The notes under the pieces were generated by a model that worked only from the letters and a program-made list of their open reading frames with translations, did not search any database and was not told the DNA's origin. The translations under genes were made by a program, and so were the position numbers. DNA of 34,685 nt from a virus: positions 1-34,685 of the IMG/VR virus record IMGVR_UViG_3300020055_000075, one strand, 5' to 3'. This document shows, in pieces, positions 1-7,360 of the stretch (position 1 is its first letter; the number at the start of each line of letters is the position of its first letter).

Positions 1-165
1 TTTGTTTTTTCTGCCTTTGAGGGGTGGTTTTGTGCGTTTGAATTGTGCCAGTTTTTTGCCAATGTATTTTCTATTGTTAGTTAAGTTTGTAATCAAATAC
101 ACAAAGCCCACGGCACCTTCGGGTAGTTCTTCGACGGGTTTGTCATTGTAATACCAAGGTTCCAT
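1..165 (-). CDS. GIY-YIG-like endonuclease-type protein, C-terminus cut by window edge
   Basis: This open frame begins with ATG at 165 and runs off the left edge, leaving 55 residues with no stop. After a short leader (MEPWYYND) it reads GFVYLITNLTNNRKYIGKK at about residues 20-38. That matches the first half of a GIY-YIG nuclease fold: a GIY-like strand followed by a YIG strand about ten residues later. Enzymes of this superfamily cut DNA, and small members of unknown role occur in T4-like marine phages. The catalytic Arg and Glu would lie beyond the visible part, so activity cannot be judged. It is the last visible gene of the leftward operon, 21 bases after the 57-residue gene. Upstream there is only a weak purine run (AAAG) as ribosome site. 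The family call is fairly good; the function is inferred. Confidence 0.6.
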   Translation of the reverse strand, partial: MEPWYYNDKPVEELPEGAVGFVYLITNLTNNRKYIGKKLAQFKRTKPPLKGRKNK

Positions 166-186
166 GTGCTTTGTATATATGCATTT

Positions 187-360
187 TTACATGCTGTTCT
201 TCTTTTCTTGAATTTCGGCACGGCGTGACTTAGTTAGTTTGCCAAGTTCGCCTAGTGCTTTGCGAGCACGAGTTGCTGCAGCCTTAACGCCTTTTTCTTC
301 AAATGCTGCATGTTCTTTCAAATATGCTTCGTATTGTTCTACAATTTGTTCGTGTGACAT
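187..360 (-). CDS. 57-residue basic helical protein, function unknown
   Basis: A 57-residue protein starting MSHEQIVEQYEAYLKEHAAF. Its second half is Lys/Arg-rich, with RARKALGELGKLTKSRRAE at about residues 31-49, and it looks fully helical. It has no Cys, no signal peptide and no membrane segment. A very good ribosome site (AAGGAG at 368-373, seven bases before ATG) supports the start and overlaps the stop codon of the upstream radical SAM gene, so translation is probably coupled. From memory, similar short basic proteins are widespread in T4-like cyanophages and are sometimes labelled histone-like. Nucleic-acid binding is plausible from the charge but not shown. It is the only gene in this stretch small enough to be missed by a length cut-off, and its ribosome site makes it likely real. 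Confidence 0.8.
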   Translation of the reverse strand: MSHEQIVEQYEAYLKEHAAFEEKGVKAAATRARKALGELGKLTKSRRAEIQEKKNSM

Positions 361-371
361 TTTCTGTCTCC

Positions 372-1460
372 TTAATTTGTTTCATATCCAACTGCATAGT
401 TTTCATCTACAACGCTTGTTCTGCACTTTAGACTACATTCTACCCAAGTGTTATTTTTCATTCCTGTAAAAAATTTTTCCCATAGCTCATGATTTAATAT
501 TTGTTCTATAGTTAGTTCATTTTTTACATTTAGTACATGTCTATATTTTTCAAAAAAACTATTTTCATATTTAATAGTTTTGTTTTCAAAACTCATGCTT
601 TGATAAGGAAAACTGGTCCAACTACATGGATGAACTGTTCCTTCTGCATTTACATACATACCTCTATTGCCTACTAAACAAAGCGGCAAAATTCCATTTA
701 CTTCTTTTGTATTATAGTACTTCTCTCTGTTAGTTGTCAAGTATTGTTTGGTATCTTGTATACGATTAGTTAAAAGTTGTGTATGTCTTTCATATCTGTC
801 AGTGTTACTAATAAATTCTTGACGAGGTTCTAGTAAATCTTCACCATATGCACCGTCATATTTACTACTAAATTTTGTACTTTTAGTCCATTGTACAGCA
901 TCACAACCATTTTTCTTTGCTAATTCTACGATCTTTTGCGTATGATCTTGATTAAAGTTAAAATAGATGGCGGCCCAATTAACAAATGCTGTGCTTTGGT
1001 GTCCCATAATATTCATGCCCTGCATAATACTTTCAAAGTTACTGTTTACTCTGTACAAATTATTGGACAATTGATCATACCCGTCAACGCTAAAGTTTAC
1101 GGTATCGTACTCGTTACTAATTTTAGCAAATTCTTTCCACCAACGTTCTGTTTTATAACTGCCGTTGGTTATTGTGTACACATGGCACTTAGGCTTAATG
1201 GTCTTTATGTATTCAACAATTTTTAAATAATCTTTGCAGTATATAGGATCACCAACATCTCCACACATAGTAAAACGTTGCACAAACTCACTAATAAAGT
1301 CAGGTGTAAAAGTACGTCTAAATTCTTCTAAACTAATTTCTTTGTTTAGCCAAGGAGTGTCTGGCATCTCTGTTCTCGGACATCTAGGACATCTTAAACT
1401 ACATTTACTACTTGGCTCAACATGCCAATGATAAAATTGCCATCCGTATTTGTTAATCAT
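372..1460 (-). CDS. Radical SAM enzyme with C-terminal SPASM/twitch-like cysteines
   Basis: A 362-residue protein with the radical SAM signature CSLRCPRC (C20, C24, C27), which should hold the 4Fe-4S cluster that cleaves S-adenosylmethionine. Other core signs are GDVGDP at 67-72 (in place of GGEP), ITNG at 97-100 and NFSVDG at 122-127. The C-terminal third has C261, C279 (in VHPCSW) and the pair C342/C346 (CSLKC). This is a pattern like the SPASM or twitch domain, which binds an auxiliary Fe-S cluster. Enzymes of this build often modify peptides or proteins, but the substrate here is unknown. Its ATG lies inside the end of the SDR gene (8-base overlap, ATGATTAA), so the two are probably translated together. 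The gene is very AT-rich: positions 541-600 have 11 G/C in 60. It is not a T4 core gene, and acquisition by transfer is likely. Confidence 0.88.
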   Translation of the reverse strand: MINKYGWQFYHWHVEPSSKCSLRCPRCPRTEMPDTPWLNKEISLEEFRRTFTPDFISEFVQRFTMCGDVGDPIYCKDYLKIVEYIKTIKPKCHVYTITNGSYKTERWWKEFAKISNEYDTVNFSVDGYDQLSNNLYRVNSNFESIMQGMNIMGHQSTAFVNWAAIYFNFNQDHTQKIVELAKKNGCDAVQWTKSTKFSSKYDGAYGEDLLEPRQEFISNTDRYERHTQLLTNRIQDTKQYLTTNREKYYNTKEVNGILPLCLVGNRGMYVNAEGTVHPCSWTSFPYQSMSFENKTIKYENSFFEKYRHVLNVKNELTIEQILNHELWEKFFTGMKNNTWVECSLKCRTSVVDENYAVGYETN

Positions 1461-1971
1461 ATAATGTAACTTCTTTCAAATAAGGTTTTTCTATCATCAG
1501 GCTTACCATACTTGCTACTTTGCAAGGATGCATTTTTTCTATATCTAAATGTCCTATTAATGGAGTATCAACAGGCCCTGGGTTAATCAATCCTAATCTG
1601 CATGTGCTGGATTGTTTTGCTAGTTTACGAAACACTTGTGCAAGATCTTTCTTATGATCTCTATAAGGCCAGATTTCTTCGTTTTTGTTATGTTCTATTC
1701 TCGGATAATCTATTACATAACTACCAATACTTATAATAATTTTAGGCTGGTTTTTCCATTCAAAAAATAATTTTTCTAACAATTTACTTTGATAATTCTC
1801 TAAGTAAGCGTTGTTTATAACTATGTCGTAATCTTTTTCAACTAGTTCTTTTACAAGACTTTCTGTATTTGTAATATCCCAGCCTGTTTTTCTGCTATAT
1901 CCAACACCGGAAAATAGGTTAATGCAAGCAGATCCAATGCCGCTTGTGTGACCTGTAATTGCTATGTTCAT
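1453..1971 (-). CDS. Short-chain dehydrogenase/reductase (SDR), compact
   Basis: A 172-residue protein with a Rossmann NAD(P)-binding start: IAITGHTSGIG at 3-13 is the TGxxxGIG motif. It also has NNAY at 53-56 (the NNAG position), Ser81/Ser84 in ISIGS, YRDHK at 103-107 (the catalytic YxxxK) and PGPVDT at 131-136. The catalytic Ser-Tyr-Lys set is therefore present. It is shorter than the usual 230-250 residues; the shortening lies in the central and C-terminal substrate region. SDRs oxidise or reduce alcohols, ketones or sugars with NAD(P)(H); the substrate here cannot be told. The ATG overlaps the gp46 stop (ATGA), and its own stop overlaps the start of the following radical SAM gene. Positions 1681-1740 have 14 G/C in 60, unlike gp46 beside it. 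It was probably inserted together with the radical SAM gene. Confidence 0.85.
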   Translation of the reverse strand: MNIAITGHTSGIGSACINLFSGVGYSRKTGWDITNTESLVKELVEKDYDIVINNAYLENYQSKLLEKLFFEWKNQPKIIISIGSYVIDYPRIEHNKNEEIWPYRDHKKDLAQVFRKLAKQSSTCRLGLINPGPVDTPLIGHLDIEKMHPCKVASMVSLMIEKPYLKEVTLYD

Positions 1972-3731
1972 ACTAGTTCCACATCAGTGTCATAACTGGT
2001 AAAGCCGTTCTCTTTGATAACTTTAAGGACATTGTTGACCCTGCCTATAAGTTCATCTTTGTGGCTTACCAGCCAGACACTCTTGTTACGCTCACGGCTC
2101 ATACGTTTTAGTACGCCCATGGCATTTTCAACACCTGCACTGTCCATGCCGCTATCAACTAGTTCGTCGATGAACAGTAAGTTGATTGGTTGATACAAAC
2201 TTTCCCAAACATCACGGAATGCCCAACTTAGCGAAAGTATAAGTCTGTTGCGTTCGCCTCGGCTCAGGTTATCAAAGTCCAAGTCTCTGCCCAACTCTTG
2301 TATTTCTACACTAAGATCATTTTGGAACACCACTGTGTGCGGCAAGCCAACTGCACCTAAGTACTGCTCCAAACGTGTGTTCAAGTATGCAAGGTTCTGA
2401 TCAATAATACGTTTTCTTATAAAACTATCTTTATTAGTTAGCAGTTTTAGCAAGAATTCTTGGTGATTCTGTACGCGAGTAAGTTCGTTAACAGCATCCC
2501 AATTTATTTCTTGTACTGCAGTTTGTTCCATTTCTACAATTTGTTCTGCGTAAGGGTCACTTTCATCTTGCTTATTTTGTAACTGTGATTCCAGTGTGGA
2601 TAAGGATGATCTGTGATTGTGTGCGTCAGTGGCATCATCATAGAAAGTTCTTGGTTGCGCAGGAACATCTCTCTGTTGAGTTTTGAGTTCTGTAATTCCT
2701 GCTTGTAAGTCTCCAAGGAAACTACTTGCTTCGTCATACTGCTTCTCCGCTTTTTCAATTTGTTTCTGGTGTGTTTCCAAGTGTGTAATACTTTGCTTAC
2801 AACTACCGCAAACACCTTCACGCAAACTGTTTAGTGCTTTTAGTGTGCGCTCAACATCTTTTTCTGCACGGCTTTCCTGAGCCTGCAAACTGGCAATGTC
2901 CTTTTGTAGTTGAGTTTGTTCCGTGTCAAGGACACGCCAGTCAGCAAGTTCTGTGTGTGCTCTCAGTTCAGCGTCAATATCCACATGACTCAAATCTTCA
3001 ATTGCAGTTTTTAGTCGTGTAATATCTTCATTGAGTTTGTTTTGCCAAAGTGTTTGGCGTCGCTTGAGAGCATCTACTTGTTCTGTAATTTTACCGTTTG
3101 CATCTTCTACTGCTTTGATGCGCATTTCTTCTGCTTGGATGCTTGTTTTGGTATTACGAATAAGTTCCTTAAGATTCTCTGCTTTTTCACTGAGAATAGT
3201 AATACCCAATAGTTGTTCAATGATAGCACGTTGATCATTTTGGCGCATACTCAAAAACGGTTCACTGTAGGTGTTAAGTGCAAGCACATGTTTGAACATG
3301 TCATGACTCATACCTAACAAGTTCTCAATAGCACGTTGTGTTTCTCTGCTATCGCCCTGTGCATTGTCATCTGTTTCTTGTTCGTTGTTGTTGATGTAAA
3401 ACTTTAATACGTTAGGTTTGCGTCCACGTTCAATACGATACTGTAATCCTTCTTTTTCAAATTCAACTGTAACCAACATGTTTTTACTGTTGGTTTTGTT
3501 AATCAAGTTGTCTTTGCGAATGTTTGTAAGTGCATTGCCATACAGCGCATAACTTAGTGCATTAATAATAGTTGTCTTGCCAGTACCATTACGACTGCCT
3601 GCATCACCGCCACCAGTGTCCAAGTTTTCACCTAGCACCAGTGTAAGGTCATTGCGGTTAAAGTCAATTGCTTGTGTGGTGTTGCCCACACTCATAAAGT
3701 TTTTTACTGTAAGTGTATCTAATTTAAACAT
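1968..3731 (-). CDS. gp46: gp46 recombination endonuclease subunit (Rad50/SbcC-like ATPase)
   Basis: A 587-residue SMC/Rad50-type ATPase that pairs with gp47 to process DNA ends in phage recombination-dependent replication. In order it has Walker A GSRNGTGKT at 45-53, preceded by a Gly/Asp-rich insert (DTGGGDAG, 38-45). A long coiled coil (about 180-430) follows, with a zinc-hook CGSC at 308-311 near its middle. Then come the ABC signature LSRGE at 489-493, Walker B INLLFIDE at 516-523 and the switch His in WLVSHKDE (H557). T4 gp46 is 560 residues, so the length fits. The twitch radical SAM gene lies just upstream (17-base gap) and the SDR gene overlaps its stop by four bases. A sigma70-like promoter lies directly before the start. 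The nearest Shine-Dalgarno-like AAGG is about 15 bases from ATG, unusually far. Confidence 0.96.
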   Translation of the reverse strand: MFKLDTLTVKNFMSVGNTTQAIDFNRNDLTLVLGENLDTGGGDAGSRNGTGKTTIINALSYALYGNALTNIRKDNLINKTNSKNMLVTVEFEKEGLQYRIERGRKPNVLKFYINNNEQETDDNAQGDSRETQRAIENLLGMSHDMFKHVLALNTYSEPFLSMRQNDQRAIIEQLLGITILSEKAENLKELIRNTKTSIQAEEMRIKAVEDANGKITEQVDALKRRQTLWQNKLNEDITRLKTAIEDLSHVDIDAELRAHTELADWRVLDTEQTQLQKDIASLQAQESRAEKDVERTLKALNSLREGVCGSCKQSITHLETHQKQIEKAEKQYDEASSFLGDLQAGITELKTQQRDVPAQPRTFYDDATDAHNHRSSLSTLESQLQNKQDESDPYAEQIVEMEQTAVQEINWDAVNELTRVQNHQEFLLKLLTNKDSFIRKRIIDQNLAYLNTRLEQYLGAVGLPHTVVFQNDLSVEIQELGRDLDFDNLSRGERNRLILSLSWAFRDVWESLYQPINLLFIDELVDSGMDSAGVENAMGVLKRMSRERNKSVWLVSHKDELIGRVNNVLKVIKENGFTSYDTDVELV

Positions 3732-3737
3732 TCTATT

Positions 3738-3766
3738 ATTATACAGCCTTAAGCATAGTTTCGCAA
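3738..3766 (-). promoter_or_regulatory. Sigma70-like promoter for gp46
   Basis: Read on the minus strand: TTGCGA (3766-3761), exactly 17 bases, then TATAAT (3743-3738). The -10 box is perfect and the -35 box has four of six matches. A transcript starting seven bases after the -10 box would begin at 3731, the A of the gp46 ATG, so it would be leaderless. The -35 and much of the spacer lie in the end of the upstream radical SAM gene. AT-rich DNA produces such boxes by chance; the spacing and the similar arrangement at gp47 are what support it. Confidence 0.45.
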
Positions 3767-5200
3767 ATCTTTATATTCAGGAAAGTAATCTTCAAACGTT
3801 TGATTTCTATAACGGTCTTTATCATCGTTGAGCCTGAAAAACTCAGTCAGTAGATTCGTGTTGTCAGTAGTTGTCATAAACTCTAGTGCTTGGTGCCAGC
3901 CTTTTATTAAACTTTTGCTGTCATAAAAATCTTCGAGATACTCAATGTGTGATAGTATTACCGCTTTTGCATGTTGCTTGTACTTGTTTGGCAGGACAGC
4001 AATACTTTGTTCTTCGGGTGCTACTAACGGTTGAAAATTAATTTTGTTGCAATCTAATCCTAAATCCAGCCAACGTTTTTGAAGATCGGGTAAGTTGAAA
4101 ATATTATATAAACTCAACACACTGCTAATGGAAAAGTTTATATTTGTAAAATCTTTGATAGCATGATAGTTTTGCTCAAGTACTTCGTAGTCTACACCAT
4201 TCCTTACATAATTACTCTGGGTACCAATAAGATCAATGCTTGCGGCTAAGTTAATGTTGCTAAACTGTTTCCAGTATTCTAAAACATCAAACTTTTTAAA
4301 ACTTAGCAAACTAAAGTTAGTGTTATAATCAATGTGTATGTCTGTTCTGTTGTGCTTTATGAGTAAATTTAAAATACTGTAATGTTCTTCATTTATTAAA
4401 GGCTCGCCGCCTGCAAAGTACACACTGTTAATAGTGCTTATGTTATCTTCTATATACTGTAGTTGTTTGTGTACTAGGTCTTTGTCTAATACCTCGTCTT
4501 TGTATTTTGTATTTCTGTATAACTTTATTTCTTCTTGCGCAATACGATTGCTAAACTTGCCACTGCACATCCTGCATTTTAGATTGCATTTATTGCTCAA
4601 TCTTATATCTAAATGTCTTAGTATAAAGTTTTTTTGATCACTATACTGTGCAAACTTTTTGTTTACAGTTTGTCTATTACTTTTTATCCCTACATCTTCT
4701 TTGTACCAGCATGTACTACAAGCATCTGGACGTTGTCCTGCTAACATTTGTTGTTGTATTTTTATAGTGCTAATATCATCTAGATCAGATTCATTAATAT
4801 TTCCCAAAGGATAGTTTTCATTTCCAACACAACAAGGCATTACAAGTCCTTGGGGATTAACATATTTGTGTATCCATGGTAAGACACAGACTGTGTCTCC
4901 TTGATATACTTGCTTGTCGTACTTGCCTTTTACAATAGTATATTGTATAGGATAGGGTTCATTGCTGTAGAGTTTGTGTAAAATCGTAAGTTCTTGCTCG
5001 ATGTTTACATTTGTTGTAACGATGTGTACAAAGAAGTAAGGAAAGTCTAATCGCTGTAAATCTTTGTGTAATTGTGTTAATAGTTTGCCACAAGCAGTGT
5101 CGTTGTTATAACTGTCAGAATAATATTCAATAGTGACAGTTTGTTGCATAGGATCACTGTAATATGCACTAATGTCTTCGCCTATTTGAATAGTAGGCAT
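3749..5200 (-). CDS. Twitch-type radical SAM protein
   Basis: A 483-residue protein with the radical SAM signature CNLKCRMC (C205, C209, C212) and AGGEPL at 263-268 (the GGEP motif that binds the amino group of S-adenosylmethionine). Before this core, rather than after it, is a second cysteine set: C105 (CVLPWIH), C123-C124 (MPCC) and C161/C164 (CSTCW). It looks like an auxiliary Fe-S domain of the SPASM/twitch kind placed N-terminally. From memory, proteins of this layout are frequent in marine phages and marine bacteria, with no known reaction. The first 90 residues are of unknown fold. The ATG overlaps the gp47 stop by one base (TAATG), with AGGAA as ribosome site. Positions 4501-4560 have 17 G/C in 60, lower than in gp46 and gp47 on either side, suggesting a later arrival. 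Its target may be a protein, nucleotide or small molecule. Confidence 0.88.
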   Translation of the reverse strand: MPTIQIGEDISAYYSDPMQQTVTIEYYSDSYNNDTACGKLLTQLHKDLQRLDFPYFFVHIVTTNVNIEQELTILHKLYSNEPYPIQYTIVKGKYDKQVYQGDTVCVLPWIHKYVNPQGLVMPCCVGNENYPLGNINESDLDDISTIKIQQQMLAGQRPDACSTCWYKEDVGIKSNRQTVNKKFAQYSDQKNFILRHLDIRLSNKCNLKCRMCSGKFSNRIAQEEIKLYRNTKYKDEVLDKDLVHKQLQYIEDNISTINSVYFAGGEPLINEEHYSILNLLIKHNRTDIHIDYNTNFSLLSFKKFDVLEYWKQFSNINLAASIDLIGTQSNYVRNGVDYEVLEQNYHAIKDFTNINFSISSVLSLYNIFNLPDLQKRWLDLGLDCNKINFQPLVAPEEQSIAVLPNKYKQHAKAVILSHIEYLEDFYDSKSLIKGWHQALEFMTTTDNTNLLTEFFRLNDDKDRYRNQTFEDYFPEYKDLRNYA

Positions 5201-6210
5201 TATAAATTCCTGTAGATGTCCAGCATTAGTTTACTGTCATATTGTTGACTGTCAATCTGTTCGAGCTGGCTAAACACAATACTATCAACACTTTCAAAGT
5301 TAATCTCGCCTTGCACAGTCATGTCCATGTCTTCGACTTTTAGTGGGATCAGACTCATCTCACGCAGACTATACTCATCCATAAAAGTTTCTTTGATAAA
5401 GTTTGCTTCTTCATATGAAATGTCAACATCCAAGTTTACACGGGCATATGTTTTAGGACCTAAATACTTTTCTGGCCCTTCTAGCAGTTGACTTATTTTC
5501 AACGTGCGATACCGGGGTTGCTCGGGCCAAGCAATGTATTCTCTAGTTCCATCCCAATCCAGCAACATCATTCCTCTGTCATCATCTCCAGCGTCGCTGT
5601 AGTTGTGCGGAAATGCATTGCCTGTGTAAACAACATTGTCCTTTTCCTGTCGTTTGTGGAAATGTCCTGTAAACACAGTGCCACAGCGTCCAAAGTCACC
5701 AGCGTTTAGTTCACCGTGATCTGGCATCTGCACCATAGCGTTCATATAAAAGTGTGGAAGTTCAAAGTGACCAATCACATAGTCAGCAGTAATTTTCTGC
5801 ATTTGCTTGTGTTCATCACCTACAAGCCATGGAATAAATGCTACACCGTCTACAGTTGTGATATCATTGTAGAACTGTATGTTTTCAAACTTTTTAATAA
5901 ACGCAATACTGTTGTAGTCACGTTTGTCGCGATAGTATTCGTCATGATTTCCTGGAATAAAATGAATTGTATCAAACGTTTCATTTAATAATTCCAGTGC
6001 TTGTATGCTGTAGTTTAGTGTAGCAACATTAATACTGGCACGTTGATGATGCCAGTCGCCCATGAAGATACAGGTTTCTGCACCCTGCCGCTTTGCCTCT
6101 GCACAAAACCATGTAACAAAGTCTAAGCAGTCGCGATTAAACGTTTGGCTGTTGCTTTTGTTGCCAAAGTGAATATCCGTGAATACGGCGGCCCGTTTGA
6201 ACAAACTCAT
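5200..6210 (-). CDS. gp47: gp47 recombination endonuclease subunit (Mre11/SbcD-like)
   Basis: A 336-residue calcineurin-type metallophosphatase, the nuclease partner of gp46. The metal-binding motifs are in order: TDIH at 11-14 (D12, H14), MGDWHH at 50-55, PGNHDE at 86-91, IGHFE at 146-150 and TGHFHK at 181-186. T4 gp47 is 339 residues, so it is full length. It resects DNA ends in recombination-dependent replication and repair. Here gp46 is separated from it by a radical SAM gene, whereas the two are typically close neighbours in T4-like phages. A strong sigma70-like promoter lies directly upstream. The only Shine-Dalgarno-like element (AAAGG) is about 14 bases before ATG. Positions 5701-5760 have 27 G/C in 60, normal for the core genes of this arm. 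Confidence 0.96.
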   Translation of the reverse strand: MSLFKRAAVFTDIHFGNKSNSQTFNRDCLDFVTWFCAEAKRQGAETCIFMGDWHHQRASINVATLNYSIQALELLNETFDTIHFIPGNHDEYYRDKRDYNSIAFIKKFENIQFYNDITTVDGVAFIPWLVGDEHKQMQKITADYVIGHFELPHFYMNAMVQMPDHGELNAGDFGRCGTVFTGHFHKRQEKDNVVYTGNAFPHNYSDAGDDDRGMMLLDWDGTREYIAWPEQPRYRTLKISQLLEGPEKYLGPKTYARVNLDVDISYEEANFIKETFMDEYSLREMSLIPLKVEDMDMTVQGEINFESVDSIVFSQLEQIDSQQYDSKLMLDIYRNL

Positions 6211-6216
6211 GTATTA

Positions 6217-6245
6217 AGTATAGTGCCTTTGTGTAGTAGTGTCAA
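6217..6245 (-). promoter_or_regulatory. Strong sigma70-like promoter for gp47
   Basis: On the minus strand: TTGACA (6245-6240, perfect -35), exactly 17 bases, then TATACT (6222-6217, five of six). The -35 box contains the TGA stop of the amidinotransferase-like gene. The +1 expected seven bases beyond the -10 box is 6210, the A of the gp47 ATG, so the transcript would be leaderless. It would let gp47 and the genes after it be made early from host RNA polymerase, independently of gp55. Confidence 0.7.
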
Positions 6246-7360
6246 ATAAAATAATCTTTTTGTGTGCCTTCTCGGTAGAGGTCTAGTGTAATGCAATGCA
6301 ATCCGCCATCCCAGAAGAATCTATGGCGCCACGGCACATACACTGGTTCTACTTTATGTTTCTTTAAGAATGTGTTTACTTGTTCATTGTTTGGATTACT
6401 CACACAACAATGATGCTCATCTATCATTAGTACATTTACATCAAACACTGTTTCTTCTACATATCCAACCCAATCTTGTAACCAAGTCTCTACAAAGTTT
6501 GTGAATTCGTCATTATCCTCTTCACCTGCAAGCCACCATTTGCCTTTGTTTTTTCTTTTTAATTTGTTAAACTCACTTACTTTATCCCAACTTTGGTCTG
6601 GCAAATAGCATATATCCCATCCAGGAAATGTTTCACTATATGTTTGTACATCGTATAAACTTAATATTGCACCTGGTTTAATTGGATGAAAATTAGCATC
6701 ACTATGACCGTCCATGTTGACTAACTGTATATCAAACTCTTCGAAACCAGTAATGTCTGAAAGTTCTAGTTTTATAGGTGCCTCAGGATCTATACCTATA
6801 AACAATTTTGTCCCTATCATAAAACATTGCGCACTAGACATCCAAGAATGTTTGCTAAATTTTAATAATTCTTCCCATACAAAATCTTTAAAAAACTCTT
6901 TGTTTTTTCTATTTTCTAAAAAAACTTCATAACTAGGCCAATCACTACCAGAAAGAAAATCATAATCACTTTTGTCGTCTAGTACAGGCAAAGTGTAATT
7001 AGGTATATCTAATCCTCCGTATTCTCGTAGCCGATCGCCAATTGCAGGATGATCCATTCCACCGTAACATTTGTTTCCTAATACTAATTGATAATCTCTA
7101 GGTTGCAAAGGACCTCGAGGATATCTTTGCGGATCGTCTAAAAATCTTTCATTTGGATCCATGCTGGGCTGTATAACGTCAACACCAAAATCTTGCAATA
7201 TATTTTTATAGCCCTCAAGATCTTCTAATGTTTCTTCACAAATGCGTTTCAAAGGAGTTGCAACTTTATTAGGTAATCCATTAAAAAATTCCGGTGCATA
7301 GTTATTGCCTAGCATACAAACTTTTAGAGGATCCCATTTATTCCATATGTTATACTTCAT
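6242..7360 (-). CDS. Amidinotransferase-like enzyme (StrB/GATM family, guanidine-modifying fold)
   Basis: A 372-residue protein of the family that moves an amidino group from arginine to an acceptor amine (glycine amidinotransferase GATM; inosamine-phosphate amidinotransferase StrB). Landmarks in order are WDPL at 9-12, EETLEDLE at 42-49, PRDY at 87-90 and HSDANFHPIKPG at 219-230 (catalytic His219 and Asp221). Last is DGGLHCITLDLYREGT at 351-366, with the nucleophile Cys355. Length and order fit the family. The strand that carries a conserved Asp in GATM and StrB (FDAA) reads MSSA at 174-177, so that acid seems replaced by Ser175; the reaction may therefore differ. I chose the ATG at 7360, which overlaps the gp55 stop by 11 bases and has AAAGG upstream; an in-frame ATG at 7426 would extend far into gp55. 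Positions 6841-6900 have 13 G/C in 60. It is not a phage core gene and was probably acquired. Confidence 0.85.
   Translation of the reverse strand: MKYNIWNKWDPLKVCMLGNNYAPEFFNGLPNKVATPLKRICEETLEDLEGYKNILQDFGVDVIQPSMDPNERFLDDPQRYPRGPLQPRDYQLVLGNKCYGGMDHPAIGDRLREYGGLDIPNYTLPVLDDKSDYDFLSGSDWPSYEVFLENRKNKEFFKDFVWEELLKFSKHSWMSSAQCFMIGTKLFIGIDPEAPIKLELSDITGFEEFDIQLVNMDGHSDANFHPIKPGAILSLYDVQTYSETFPGWDICYLPDQSWDKVSEFNKLKRKNKGKWWLAGEEDNDEFTNFVETWLQDWVGYVEETVFDVNVLMIDEHHCCVSNPNNEQVNTFLKKHKVEPVYVPWRHRFFWDGGLHCITLDLYREGTQKDYFI

Noticed and set aside
187-360. The 57-residue protein as a peptide precursor (RiPP) for the radical SAM enzymes
   Set aside because: It has no Cys, no leader/core layout and no protease site. 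It looks like a stable basic helical protein, and similar small proteins are known in phages without these enzymes.
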